Of a stretch of 64,000 nucleotides of DNA, positions 35,301 through 45,110 are shown piece after piece. The stretch lies in assembly GCA_049511415.1 (NCBI GenBank), contig JBEKYC010000002.1, positions 1 to 64,000 of the forward strand, in the 5' to 3' direction. Position 1 is the first letter of the stretch; each line of letters starts with the position of its first letter. Source of the stretch: Bog-159 sp049511415. Its GTDB lineage: Bacteria; Acidobacteriota; Terriglobia; Bryobacterales; Bryobacteraceae. Both the position numbers and the translations under genes were made by a program. Under the pieces are notes generated by a model. It ran no database searches, was not told the DNA's origin, and saw nothing but the letters and a program-made list of their open reading frames with translations.

Positions 35301-35466
35301 GCCCACGCTTTCGCTGGAATTCGGCAAAGTGCGAATCGGCGATAGCGACTACCTGTTGCCTCTGCATTCGGTGCTGCAGGCGCGCGAGGGCAAGACGGTG
35401 GTCCGCAACGAGACGCAGTTCAGGGATTACAAGAAGTTCGACGCGGCCTCGAATATCCGGTTCTAA
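32398..35466 (+). CDS. Exported VWFA-related protein with long C-terminal domain
   Basis: A 1022-residue secreted protein. The signal peptide ends in PVAAQQ. A VWFA-related domain of the acidobacterial type (TIGR03436-like) follows: TEVVLDLVVRDKKGKLVKNL and DVEIYEDGVRQEI, then a Pro/Ala-rich linker, and KSVLLFSPGFTTTGDP, LSFYAFDANGLG and RALSEGTGGFLVANTND, with QIAEDSVAHYETHYH closing the domain near residue 440. The remaining 580 residues contain Ig-like beta segments (LPPGHYTLESVLFDREG) and a last domain (NFRCKRENRRLV, VTGRIFVNPETHLVRRITL) that looks like a lipoprotein-sorting fold. A surface or periplasmic binding role is likely; no enzyme motif is visible. The start ATG 32398 gives the signal peptide. 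Confidence 0.8.
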   Translation: MGRSKITAAGCAVFGILAIGPVAAQQAPPVDTGQTIRSSATEVVLDLVVRDKKGKLVKNLKPGDVEIYEDGVRQEIRSFRMVTAAEAPPAAPAPATPAAQPAGEPPKPAAATHPSEIPLRDADLVCIIFHKLDAGTKKWAVEAAQEFIKTQARPDTYIGVFNLDSQLTPLQPFTNNREQLLRAAAGAFFGSTVDISQASEAVLNSTPNLQLYVGFVSAGGKSGGVQDMSTTGSVAMAAITGADVDNGPGANAQRGDLVIEREQFIGIEGAKQMGQIKTLIKQLSRFPGHKSVLLFSPGFTTTGDPTEFQAMLNQANSSGLSFYAFDANGLGITSTAQSSSVAMQHVTTLSQQQGQLAPGEAQQNVSATGAAGAMMERVRQSDYQINAVRTSDTQSGLRALSEGTGGFLVANTNDLRKPFKQIAEDSVAHYETHYHSSLAKYDGRFHKVEVKLARADWKVENRNGYFALPDFGAAGKLRPFEMAGLMTLNGSPLPHTFDFRTAAFQFRPGDGNSQTAILFDLPGSALTATPVPERHVQRLRAALFAMVKDAEGNIVDKYSREFAYEIPDGQLGGIQGSVLDYTHAFNLPPGHYTLESVLFDREGKRASTTKTEFESPQRKGIALSSVVLVSRAEPLTGKPDDDDPLLFQGREVVPALDAKLKADAKPLAYFVIYPDRASTEKARIRVSFVVNGKVLSEKEADLPAADASGAIPMLVNAAMRPGDCELRITALQGTDAPQQSISYTVPGTPKPEVEVATQGSVPAPSADDELDFNVKLPEVDPVEFIARANVPSIEEQDRLWQDTVSSALNYSGSLPNFRCKRENRRLVAPLKAPDAFKQSDAFLEQLTYENNRESYHTLEVNGQKSDAHRESLKGLRSSGEFGRMLEATLDPEVGPTYKWVGHAVATGVLCDVFEIEVPREKSHFAFTFNARREVARVTGRIFVNPETHLVRRITLQGSDLPKDFGLQSPTLSLEFGKVRIGDSDYLLPLHSVLQAREGKTVVRNETQFRDYKKFDAASNIRF

Positions 35467-35475
35467 AACAGCCGT

Positions 35476-35787
35476 TTATCCCAGCAAGTCGAGCGCGGCT
35501 TGGATTTCACTGCGGGCGTGCAGATCGCCGATGCGGGTGGTAGCCTCGATGCCTTCGCGGTAGAGTGCCCGGGCGTCCTCGGCGCGTCCCAACTTCTGGA
35601 GCGTCTGGCCGCCGTGATAATACGCGGCCGAGTAGTTTGGATTCACCGCCAGCAGGGCCCGATACTCTTCCGCTGCCTGCTCCAGGTTTCCTGTATTGCC
35701 GTATTCCATGGCCAGACCGTAACGGGCAAAGTTGTCCTGGGGATTCTGCGCCACCATGTTCTTCAGCACTTCCAGCCGATTGCTCAT
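35476..35787 (-). CDS. Small tetratricopeptide repeat protein
   Basis: A 103-residue all-helical protein with about two and a half TPR units (ARYGLAMEYGNTGNLEQAAE, YRALLAVNPNYSAAYYHGGQ, LQKLGRAEDARALYREGIE). It is cytoplasmic, with no signal peptide. It probably mediates protein contacts; the partner is unknown. It is convergent with the VWFA gene (nine bases between stops) and divergent from the Cys-rich gene at 35812. An overlapping pair of -10-like boxes (TACCAT / TATGGT around 35798-35804) lies between the divergent starts. Confidence 0.8.
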   Translation of the reverse strand: MSNRLEVLKNMVAQNPQDNFARYGLAMEYGNTGNLEQAAEEYRALLAVNPNYSAAYYHGGQTLQKLGRAEDARALYREGIEATTRIGDLHARSEIQAALDLLG

Positions 35788-35811
35788 ACCCCTGTGTTAC
35801 CATACCAGCCG

Positions 35812-36234
35812 ATGGCGTGTCCGTACTTCTTGCCGATGGAGCGGACGGCGCTAGCCACCGGAAAGAAAATGCCGCCGGCGCCGTTGGGCGATACATGGTC
35901 CGGCCGGTGCTGCTCGCCGCAAGGCGCATGGCAGCCCGACTCCGATACCGCGCGGCAACTCTGCAATTTCGGCTACGCCCGGGAACGGTGCGGGCACATG
36001 CCGGAGGATGGTCCTGACGCAGTACGTTTTGCGATTTCCCATGATCGGGAAGGCCTGATCCGCATCTACTGGGTAATGGAGAAATCGCACTTGCCGTTCG
36101 CCCACGGACCGCTCGCATACTTCAGCGAGAGCGGTGTGTTCGACCCGCCGCACACGGATCCCTGTATCGCCCGCCAGGCGCAGGCGTATGTGAGCAGTTA
36201 TCTGCGGCGAAAAGGGGATGCCGCGCGTTCATGA
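35812..36234 (+). CDS. Cys-rich protein of unknown function, possible metal binder
   Basis: A 140-residue protein starting MACPYFLPMERTALATGKKM. It contains SGRCCSPQG and LCNFGYARERCGHMPEDG, so Cys3, the CC pair near residue 37 and the C-x7-C pair near residue 60 could hold a metal ion or Fe-S cluster. The C-terminal half (FAISHDREGLIRIYWVMEKSHLPFAHGP) looks like a small beta domain. I do not recognise the family. Its stop overlaps the thioesterase start (ATGA at 36231-36234), so the two are translationally coupled. Confidence 0.65.
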   Translation: MACPYFLPMERTALATGKKMPPAPLGDTWSGRCCSPQGAWQPDSDTARQLCNFGYARERCGHMPEDGPDAVRFAISHDREGLIRIYWVMEKSHLPFAHGPLAYFSESGVFDPPHTDPCIARQAQAYVSSYLRRKGDAARS

Positions 36235-36737
36235 GTCCGCACGACGCGGCACCGGGGAAGCCCGTGCACGATTCCGTTTCGGAATACTCGGAACTGGCCC
36301 TGCCTACCGACGCCAATGGCCTGGGCAACGTCCTGGGCGGCAAGGTGATGCATCTGGTGGATCTGGCGGGCGCCATGGCTGCCATGCGGCACGCACGCAA
36401 GCCGGTGGTGACGGCGTCGTTCGATCATATGAATTTCCTGCATCCGATACGGATCGGGCAGTTGATTGTGCTGCATTCGCAGGTCAACCGGGTGTTTCAC
36501 ACGTCCATGGAAGTGGGGGTCAAGGTAATGGTGGAAGACCTGATGACCGGGCGAAAGCTGCACACCTGCTCGGCATATCTGACCTTCGTGGCGCTGGACG
36601 CCGACGGGAAACCGACCGGAATTCCGCCCGTAATCGCGGAGACAGAAGACGAACAGCGCCGCTATCGGGAAGCGGGTGAAAGGCGGGACTACCGTCTGGC
36701 AATGCGCAACCGGCGCAATTCCGAACCGCAAATCTGA
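36231..36737 (+). CDS. Acyl-CoA thioesterase, YciA-like hotdog fold
   Basis: A 168-residue hotdog thioesterase. ANGLGNVLGGKVMHLVDLAG is the family's active-site block (N-x-LGG-x2-M-x2-D), followed by VTASFDHMNFLHPIRIGQL and MEVGVKVMVEDLMTGR. It should hydrolyse fatty acyl-CoA, perhaps to adjust membrane lipid or CoA pools. The C-terminus carries an extra basic tail (RRYREAGERRDYRLAMRNRR). It shares four bases with the Cys-rich gene and is convergent with hfq, seven bases apart. Confidence 0.85.
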   Translation: MSPHDAAPGKPVHDSVSEYSELALPTDANGLGNVLGGKVMHLVDLAGAMAAMRHARKPVVTASFDHMNFLHPIRIGQLIVLHSQVNRVFHTSMEVGVKVMVEDLMTGRKLHTCSAYLTFVALDADGKPTGIPPVIAETEDEQRRYREAGERRDYRLAMRNRRNSEPQI

Positions 36738-36744
36738 GGGCGCG

Positions 36745-37041
36745 CTACTCTTTGTACATGTACTTAATATTCGGCTTGTAAAGCAGAATATTCGGCTCTC
36801 CGTCCCGGTTCACCTTCAAACAACACTTGTCATACCATTCGATGACCCCATGCAGGGTTTCGCCATCCTTGAGCACGAATACCATCGGGGTCTTGGACTG
36901 CATCTGCTTCACATAGTAGAAGTTCTCGGCATTAGTCTGGTCAGGGGGTATGGGTTTTTTCTGCGCCCGGCGCGGCGGGGCGATCTGCTCTTTGATCTCG
37001 TTCAATGACGGACGGATGAGCTTACGGTTAGCAGATTCCAC
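36745..37041 (-). CDS. hfq: Hfq-like RNA chaperone with N-terminal extension
   Basis: A 98-residue Sm-fold protein. The core (residues 38-98) reads AENFYYVKQMQSKTPMVFVL, KDGETLHGVIEWYDKCCLKV and NILLYKPNIKYMY, which matches Hfq Sm1 (VFL-x-NG-x2-LHG-x-I) and, more loosely, Sm2, where the usual YKHAI is YKPNI. The 37-residue basic, Pro-rich N-terminal extension (RPSLNEIKEQIAPPRRAQKK) is absent in E. coli Hfq, which instead has a C-terminal tail. Expected to form a hexamer and bind small RNAs or A-rich mRNA. The neighbour miaA, common beside hfq in proteobacteria, is absent. A 280-base AT-containing region upstream carries its promoter. Confidence 0.8.
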   Translation of the reverse strand: MESANRKLIRPSLNEIKEQIAPPRRAQKKPIPPDQTNAENFYYVKQMQSKTPMVFVLKDGETLHGVIEWYDKCCLKVNRDGEPNILLYKPNIKYMYKE

Positions 37042-37320
37042 TGGGTGCCTTCCTTATTGGCGGATTAAAGATAAGACCAGCGCATTCGTTCACAACTGGA
37101 TTGGCGCGGGTTCAGTTGGATCAGTTTTGTCCGACTTGACCATATATTTAACATATTGTTACGGAGACCGCAAGGCACGGCGCACGGCGACGGGAGGGGC
37201 TGCCGGGTGGGTTTTCGCACGGGAAGCGAAGATTGGCCCCTGGGCTGCTGGACGACGGTTGACTTGTAGCGACGGCCGGCATGAGATACCGCCCGTCAGA
37301 GAGACGCCGACAGCCAAATT
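37042..37320. other. Divergent promoter region of hfq and the phospholipase-C-like gene
   Basis: A 279-base non-coding stretch. Near 37134-37165 it is unusually AT-rich (TTGACCATATATTTAACATA then TTGTTACGG), which is a promoter-like composition readable on both strands. No other motif is recognised. It is the longest gap between divergent genes in the middle of the window. Confidence 0.5.
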
Positions 37321-38533
37321 ATGGTTAAGATTCGGGCCTATCCGCTGAAGGTGGCTGTCACGCTGCTGGCGGTCGCCCAGATGGGGCATGCCTATGCCGT
37401 CTTCACGCATGAGGCGGTCATCGATTCCACGTGGGACACGATGCAGCAGATCCTGGTAAAGCGGTTCCCGGCAGCGACGCCCGACGATTTGAAGGCGGCG
37501 CATGCCTTTGCATACGGCGGCTGCGTGATCCAGGACATGGGCTACTATCCTTTCGGCAGCCATTATTTCAGCGATCTGGCGCACTATGTCCGAACCGCGG
37601 ATTTTGTGATGGCGCTGCTGCGCGAGGCGCAGGATTTAAACGAGACAGCCTTCGCACTGGGCGCCCTGGCGCACTATTCCTCGGATACCAACGGGCATCC
37701 CATCGGCGTGAACCGGGCCGTGGCCATCCAGTATCCGAAACTGCGCTCGAAGTACGGGAACGAAGTGACGTACGGGGAGAACCCGGCCGTGCATCTGAAA
37801 ACGGAATTCGGTTTTGATGTGATCCAGGTGGCGCAGAGCCACTATGCTCCGCAGGACTATCACGACCACATCGGTTTCCAGGTTTCCAAGGAACTATTGG
37901 AACGGGCTTTTCTGGATACATATGGTCTGGAGCTGAAGAAACAATTCACCAGCCTGGACCTGGCGCTGGGCACTTACAGGCACGCGGTAAGCAGCATTCT
38001 CCCGGAAGCCACCAAGCTTGCCTGGGCGATGAAGAAAAACGACATCGTAGCGGCCACCCCGGGCGTGACCAAGCGGAAGTTTCTGTATAACCTGAGCCGC
38101 GCCAGCTACGAAAAGGAATGGGGCAAGCAGTATGCGCACCTGAGTTTGTCGCAGCGCTTTCTGGGATTTTTGATCCGGATTCTGCCGAAGGTGGGGCCGC
38201 TCAGAACCGTTTCCTTCCGGGCGCCTACGGCCCAGACCGAAACCCTGTTTATGAAGAGTTTCAACCAGACATTGGATGTCTATCGCGCGAGTCTGCGGGC
38301 GGTCAGCGCAAATCAGTTGCAGCTTGCGAATCTGGACCTGGACACGGGCAAGCCGACGCAGGCCGGTGAATATCCGCTGGCGGATCAGACTTATGCCAAG
38401 TTACTCCGGGACCTGGCCAAGCAGGACTTTCAGGGAATTACGCCGGAGTTACGCGCGAACCTGCTGGCCTTCTATGTGGATCAGCAGGCGCTGAGCGCGG
38501 ATATGCTGGTGGCGCTCGATAAGTTGAAGGCGG

Positions 38534-40480
<1,947 letters not shown>

Positions 40481-40488
40481 AGCAGAAT

Positions 40489-41256
40489 TTACCCGTTAAA
40501 GATCAGGCTCATGCAGGTGACCCCGGCTTCGGCCTTCTGCAATTCGGATACGTCGAGCGGCAGCACGCGCCATCCGGCGGTTTCGAGGATGCGGGCGGTT
40601 TGCGGGAAGGAAGCCGGAATGATGATGGTTTCACCGATCGCGAGCACGTCGGCGGCGCCTGGTTCGTTCGCTGCTACATCGATCACCCGGCAGTCCGTAA
40701 ACGGCGTCAGATCCACCCAATCGCGATTCGCCAGCAGCGTGTCCCGGCCTAGATACGTGCAGGCCGATTTGAGATGCAGGCAGCCGCGCATTTCGACGCC
40801 GCGAACCGTGTAGCCGAACGGCGCCAGTTCCCGCGCCAATTGCGCGATGCCGTCGTCGTTGCTGCGTGCCGAGCGGCCGACATACAGCGCCGAGCCGATA
40901 CGCACCACGTCGCCGCCCTCCAGCGTTCCCGGTTCTGCGATCCAGCGCAGCGGGCGGAAGCGGGCCACGGCTTCGGCCAGACTGGCGGACTCGGTGCGGC
41001 GGGATGGCGCGCCCATGCGGGCCATCACCGCGACTTCATCCAGCACGATGGCGGGATCTTCCACGAAGACAGCATCTGGCGCATCCGGCAAAGCGGGCAG
41101 CGAGACGACGTGGATGCCGAGCGACGCCAGGCAAGCTTCGTAACGGTCGTGCTGAGCGATGGCTTTGGGGATATCGATGGGCCGGCGCTCGGCAAAGGCA
41201 AGCTGGCAATCGTTCATGGACCGGCTGACGGCGCGCGTGATGGCGGTGAGGGGCAT
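40489..41256 (-). CDS. ddaH: Dimethylarginine dimethylaminohydrolase family protein
   Basis: A 255-residue amidinotransferase-fold hydrolase. The length and motifs fit DDAH: FVEDPAIVLDE, GTLEGGDVVRIG, the catalytic His in RGCLHLKSACT and the Cys in EAGVTCMSLIFNG at the extreme C-terminus. It would hydrolyse methylated or free arginine-like substrates to citrulline plus an amine. The ATG overlaps the stop of the upstream amino-acid permease by one base (TGATG), so the two genes are coupled: uptake and breakdown of a guanidino amino acid is the simplest reading. Confidence 0.83.
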   Translation of the reverse strand: MPLTAITRAVSRSMNDCQLAFAERRPIDIPKAIAQHDRYEACLASLGIHVVSLPALPDAPDAVFVEDPAIVLDEVAVMARMGAPSRRTESASLAEAVARFRPLRWIAEPGTLEGGDVVRIGSALYVGRSARSNDDGIAQLARELAPFGYTVRGVEMRGCLHLKSACTYLGRDTLLANRDWVDLTPFTDCRVIDVAANEPGAADVLAIGETIIIPASFPQTARILETAGWRVLPLDVSELQKAEAGVTCMSLIFNG

Positions 41257-42587
41257 CAGTTTACCGTTTTCCGTAATAGGAGGCGGATCGGAATACTCGC
41301 CAATAATAACAGCAAGGCCCACAAGCTGTTCTCGCGGTCGCTGGCGACGGCGCCCACCAGGAACGCCAGGCACGACACAAGAATGACCAGGGTCGTCAAC
41401 GGGTAGCCGGGCACGCGGAAAGGCCGTTCGGCCGCTGGACGTTTGCGCCGCAAGACCATCAACGAAAGATACGCCGACGAGTAATTGAAGACATAGAAGA
41501 ACCCCGCCAGCGCGATCAACCGGTCCACGGTGCCGCTCAGCACCATAGCCACGATCACCAGCGTGCTCAAGGCCAGCGCGGTGCGTGGCGTGCCGTTCGC
41601 AGCCACCCATCCGGCGCGGCTCCAGAACAAGCCATCGCGGCTGACGGCGAACAGGATGCGGGTGGCGCTCATCAGGACCGTGCTCATCAGGGTCAGCATG
41701 ATGGTCACGCCGATGGCGGAAACTACCGCGTTACCGGCCGATCCGAAAACGCGCGCGGCGGCGTCCGCGGCGGCGAATTTCGAGGCCGCCAATCCGGAGG
41801 GTCCCAGTGCATGCAACAGCGCCGCGTTCAGCAGCAAATAGATCGCGGCGACCAGCGCCAGGCCGCCGAACATGGCCCGCGGCAATTGGCGCGTGGGATG
41901 CCGCGCGTCTTCGGCGAAATAGATCGGCTCATACCAACCGTCGTAGGTCACGATGATCGATTGAATCGCCAGCACCATCGCCGCGCCTAACCCGACGCCG
42001 GACGGAAGGGGTGGAACTTGCGCGAAGCCGGTAGGAGTCCCTACGGTGAAACACGCGGCCACCAGGCCAACGAGGGCGACCGCCGTAATGGCTGACGCGG
42101 TCTGCTGCACGCGCGCGCTAATGCGGATGCCGAACCATTGCGTGACGGCGAACGCCAGAATCGCGCCGACGGCCAGTACCGTTGCGAATGGCCGGATGCC
42201 CGGGAACACGTGCCCGGCAAACTCCGCCGCCACGATGCCGCCATAAGCCACCGGCGCGGCGTTCGCTAAAAAATCAGACCAGCCGACCGTAAACGCGGCG
42301 GTATCTCCCAGCGCTTCGCGGGCAAAGACATAGAAGCCGCCCGCGCGCGGGATCATGGTCGCCAGTTCGGAAACATTGGTTACGCCCAGAGCCGCGTAAA
42401 AGGCGCCCGCCAGCCAGACCAGCATGATCAGCCAGGGAAATCGCAGGTAGGAGGCGATGGGCCCCGGCTGCCGCAGAATGCCGGCGCCCAGCGTCCCACC
42501 GATGGCGACGGCGATCCCGAACAATAGCCCAAGGACAGGCAGAAGCGATGGCCGCTTAGGTGACGAGTCAGTCCGGGTCAATGACAA
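41256..42587 (-). CDS. APC superfamily amino-acid permease
   Basis: A 443-residue transporter with about twelve transmembrane helices. Its N-terminal part has IAVAIGGTLGAGILRQPGPI, the unwound helix 1 substrate-binding G-x-GIL motif. RAGGFYVFAREALGD and SFPRLP-like segments (GGLALVAAIYLLLNAALLHA) follow. No ATG fits; TTG 42587 is the first plausible start and TAAAGT lies seven bases upstream of it, so I chose it. TTG 42581 is an alternative. It is translationally coupled to ddaH and should import its substrate. Confidence 0.83.
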   Translation of the reverse strand: MSLTRTDSSPKRPSLLPVLGLLFGIAVAIGGTLGAGILRQPGPIASYLRFPWLIMLVWLAGAFYAALGVTNVSELATMIPRAGGFYVFAREALGDTAAFTVGWSDFLANAAPVAYGGIVAAEFAGHVFPGIRPFATVLAVGAILAFAVTQWFGIRISARVQQTASAITAVALVGLVAACFTVGTPTGFAQVPPLPSGVGLGAAMVLAIQSIIVTYDGWYEPIYFAEDARHPTRQLPRAMFGGLALVAAIYLLLNAALLHALGPSGLAASKFAAADAAARVFGSAGNAVVSAIGVTIMLTLMSTVLMSATRILFAVSRDGLFWSRAGWVAANGTPRTALALSTLVIVAMVLSGTVDRLIALAGFFYVFNYSSAYLSLMVLRRKRPAAERPFRVPGYPLTTLVILVSCLAFLVGAVASDRENSLWALLLLLASIPIRLLLRKTVN

Positions 42588-42660
42588 TTGAACGACTTTA
42601 GCACAACCGCTTGACGGCCTGTCCCGCGGGGTGCACAATGGCCCGAGGAGGGGAAGAAGA

Positions 42661-43884
42661 ATGCGTTCGATTTGTCTTCTGGCACTCTGTGTGGGTTGCG
42701 TCTGCGCGCAAAGCGGCACTTGGAATTACCGGGATATCTATAGCTTTCCGGGCGGGAGCGACGGTTATAACGGGGGAGTCTCGCTCATTGCCCCGGACGG
42801 CACGATGTACGGATCCGTGGCATTTACGGACTCGTCGAATGAGGCCATTTACAAGCTGACGCCGCCATCCGAGCCGGGCGGGCAGTGGACCGAGACAATT
42901 CTCTACACGTTCCAAGGCGGCAGCGATGGCAGCGGGGCTGTCGGACCGCTGTCGGTTGGTCCCCACGGCGAGATATACGGGACTACCGAGTGGGGCGGAA
43001 TCGCAACCACTTGGTGCGGATCTGGCGGATGCGGAACCGTATTTCAGTTGACGCCGCCCCCCGCTCCTGGAGGGGCCTGGCCGGAGAAAATCCTGTACCG
43101 GTTTCAGGGACCTCCGGATGCCGACTTTCCAACCACTGGTGTGGCTGTCGGACCCGATGGATCGTTGTTTGGAACCACCGAGCAGGGCGGATCGGTGTCG
43201 CCGCCGGTCAACGGTAACGGCACTGTTTTTCAGTTAACGCCGCCTGGCGCGCCGGGAGGTGAATGGACTGAAACCATTATCCACAATTTCAGCCAATTCG
43301 GACCTGCGGGATGCGATCCCTACGGGGGAGTCGCCGTCGGCCAGAACGGCGCGCTATACACTACCACCAGTGCTTGCTCCATTGGCTCGATCGTTTCCTT
43401 CACCCCGGAAGCGGGCGGCGCCTGGACGATGTCGTTGCTGCGCAAGTTCGGCACCCTCGGCAGCCTGGCCATCGCGGCGGACGGCACACTTTATGGCGCG
43501 CAAAACAAGTTCGTGTTCAGCCTGACACCTCCAGCAGAACCGGGCGGCGAGTGGAGCGAAGTGATCCTCCATGATTTTCCGGGAGGCCACGATACGGGTT
43601 GGGATATTTTCGCGGGTCCGGTACTGGGTCCTAAGGGCGTTATATACGGAACCACATTCAAGGGTGGCACGGAGAAGAGTGGGGCCATCTACCAGTTAGT
43701 TCCGCCGGCCGCGCCCGGTGGCGCCTGGACCATGAACACGATTTACAGCTTTCCTAAGGATGATTTCGGCCTCGGCATGCAAACCGTGCTGGTGGGACCC
43801 AACGGAGCCTTGTACGGCGGATCGAATGGCGGACTGTATAGCCAGGGCGCCATATTCGAGCTGACGCCGCCGGCCGCGCCTTAG
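42661..43884 (+). CDS. Exported GloVer-type tandem-repeat protein
   Basis: A 407-residue secreted protein with a signal peptide (ICLLALCVGCVCAQ). It contains about six to seven repeats of some 50 residues of the form GTVFQLTPP-x-APGG-x-WTE-x-ILY-x-FQGG-x-DG, with GPDG-x-LYGTT after each (the Gloeobacter-Verrucomicrobium repeat, TIGR03803 type). These build a beta-propeller-like surface domain; function is unknown. GAGGAGGGGAAGAAG directly before the ATG at 42661 decides the start. Its stop overlaps the convergent glycosyltransferase gene by four bases. Confidence 0.83.
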   Translation: MRSICLLALCVGCVCAQSGTWNYRDIYSFPGGSDGYNGGVSLIAPDGTMYGSVAFTDSSNEAIYKLTPPSEPGGQWTETILYTFQGGSDGSGAVGPLSVGPHGEIYGTTEWGGIATTWCGSGGCGTVFQLTPPPAPGGAWPEKILYRFQGPPDADFPTTGVAVGPDGSLFGTTEQGGSVSPPVNGNGTVFQLTPPGAPGGEWTETIIHNFSQFGPAGCDPYGGVAVGQNGALYTTTSACSIGSIVSFTPEAGGAWTMSLLRKFGTLGSLAIAADGTLYGAQNKFVFSLTPPAEPGGEWSEVILHDFPGGHDTGWDIFAGPVLGPKGVIYGTTFKGGTEKSGAIYQLVPPAAPGGAWTMNTIYSFPKDDFGLGMQTVLVGPNGALYGGSNGGLYSQGAIFELTPPAAP

Positions 43885-45005
43885 CGGAACGCCGTCGTCA
43901 GCGTCATCTTCGCCACCCGCGGACTGGCCGCGCGATTTGCCAGCACATCGCGCATCTGCTCCAGGAAACGGGCCTCCGAAAACTGCTCCGCCCAAGCTTG
44001 CAACTCGAGCGGGCGGATTCCAGCCTCGATCTGCTCAAAGTGGCGGACGGCCCCGGCAAGTTGGTCCACATCCGGTTCCGTGAAGAAAACGCCGCCCAGT
44101 GGATTGTTTGCAGGCACCGTCTCGAGCGCGCCGCCCCGGCCCAAGGCGATCACGGGCTTGCCGCTGGCCAGGGCCTCCACGGCGGTCATGCCAAAGTCTT
44201 CTTCGCCGGGGAGGATGAGCGCGCGTGCATGGGCAAGCAAGTCGCGTAATTGGTCATCCGGAACGCGCCCGCAAAACTCGATATTGGCGCCGGCCATGCG
44301 CCGGAGGCGTTGGAATTCGGGACCGTCGCCGGCGATGCGCAAGCGTCTGCCGAGGCGCGAGAAAGCCTGGACCGCCAGATCGACTCGCTTGTACGGCACC
44401 AGTTCGGAGACCAACAGATAATAGTCTTCGGGCTCGCGCCAGTAGAAATTATCCACCGCAACGGGCGGATAGACCACACGGGAGTCCCGCCGCCAAGCTC
44501 TTTGTATCCGGCGGCGGACATTTTCGCTGTTGGCGATGAACTCGTCCACGCGCGCGGCGGCAGCGTAGTCCCACAGCCGCAGATAATGGCTCACCGGCGC
44601 GAGCAGGGCACTCTGCCAGGCAGGCATCCATTCGTTGAGATACGCCGGATACAGGTCCCAGATGTAACGCATGGGCGTGTGGCAATAGCAGATGTGACGC
44701 GTGGAAGCCGAAGTCAACACGCCTTTGGCGGGGCCGGATTCGCTGCTGAGCACGAGGTCATAGCCGCGGAGATCGAACTGTTCGAGCGCCAGGGGCATTA
44801 GTGGCAACAGTGGGCGGTAGTGCCGGCGCAGCGGATTCAGAAATGACGCGGTGATTTTATGCTGGCGGATCTCTGGACTTACCGACCGCGGGTCGTAAAA
44901 CAACGTGAAGATATCGGCATCCGGCAGTAAGCGGCAGAGCGATTCCAAGACTTTCTCGCCGCCCCGCCAGTTCAGCAGCCAGTAGTGTACGATCGCCGCG
45001 CGCAT
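43881..45005 (-). CDS. Group 1 (GT4) glycosyltransferase
   Basis: A 374-residue GT-B glycosyltransferase. The N-terminal Gly-rich acceptor segment is NWRGGEKVLESL, the nucleotide-sugar domain has LLVSELVPYKRVDLAVQAF and the EX7E motif appears as GEEDFGMTAVEALASGKP. HICYCHTPMRYIWDLYPAYL is common in the mannosyl- or rhamnosyltransferase branch of GT4. It probably works in cell-surface polysaccharide assembly in the cytoplasm. It is a single gene, divergent from the HPr-kinase-like gene. TATGCT lies eight bases before the ATG. Confidence 0.85.
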   Translation of the reverse strand: MRAAIVHYWLLNWRGGEKVLESLCRLLPDADIFTLFYDPRSVSPEIRQHKITASFLNPLRRHYRPLLPLMPLALEQFDLRGYDLVLSSESGPAKGVLTSASTRHICYCHTPMRYIWDLYPAYLNEWMPAWQSALLAPVSHYLRLWDYAAAARVDEFIANSENVRRRIQRAWRRDSRVVYPPVAVDNFYWREPEDYYLLVSELVPYKRVDLAVQAFSRLGRRLRIAGDGPEFQRLRRMAGANIEFCGRVPDDQLRDLLAHARALILPGEEDFGMTAVEALASGKPVIALGRGGALETVPANNPLGGVFFTEPDVDQLAGAVRHFEQIEAGIRPLELQAWAEQFSEARFLEQMRDVLANRAASPRVAKMTLTTAFR

Positions 45006-45110
45006 TCTTATTCAGCATACGCGCCGGTATCAGGTATGTCTGCAATCGACGCATGTTTTTACTCTTCTTACCTGAATGTCTGTGTTATTACTGGTGCAGG
45101 AATGCCTGGA

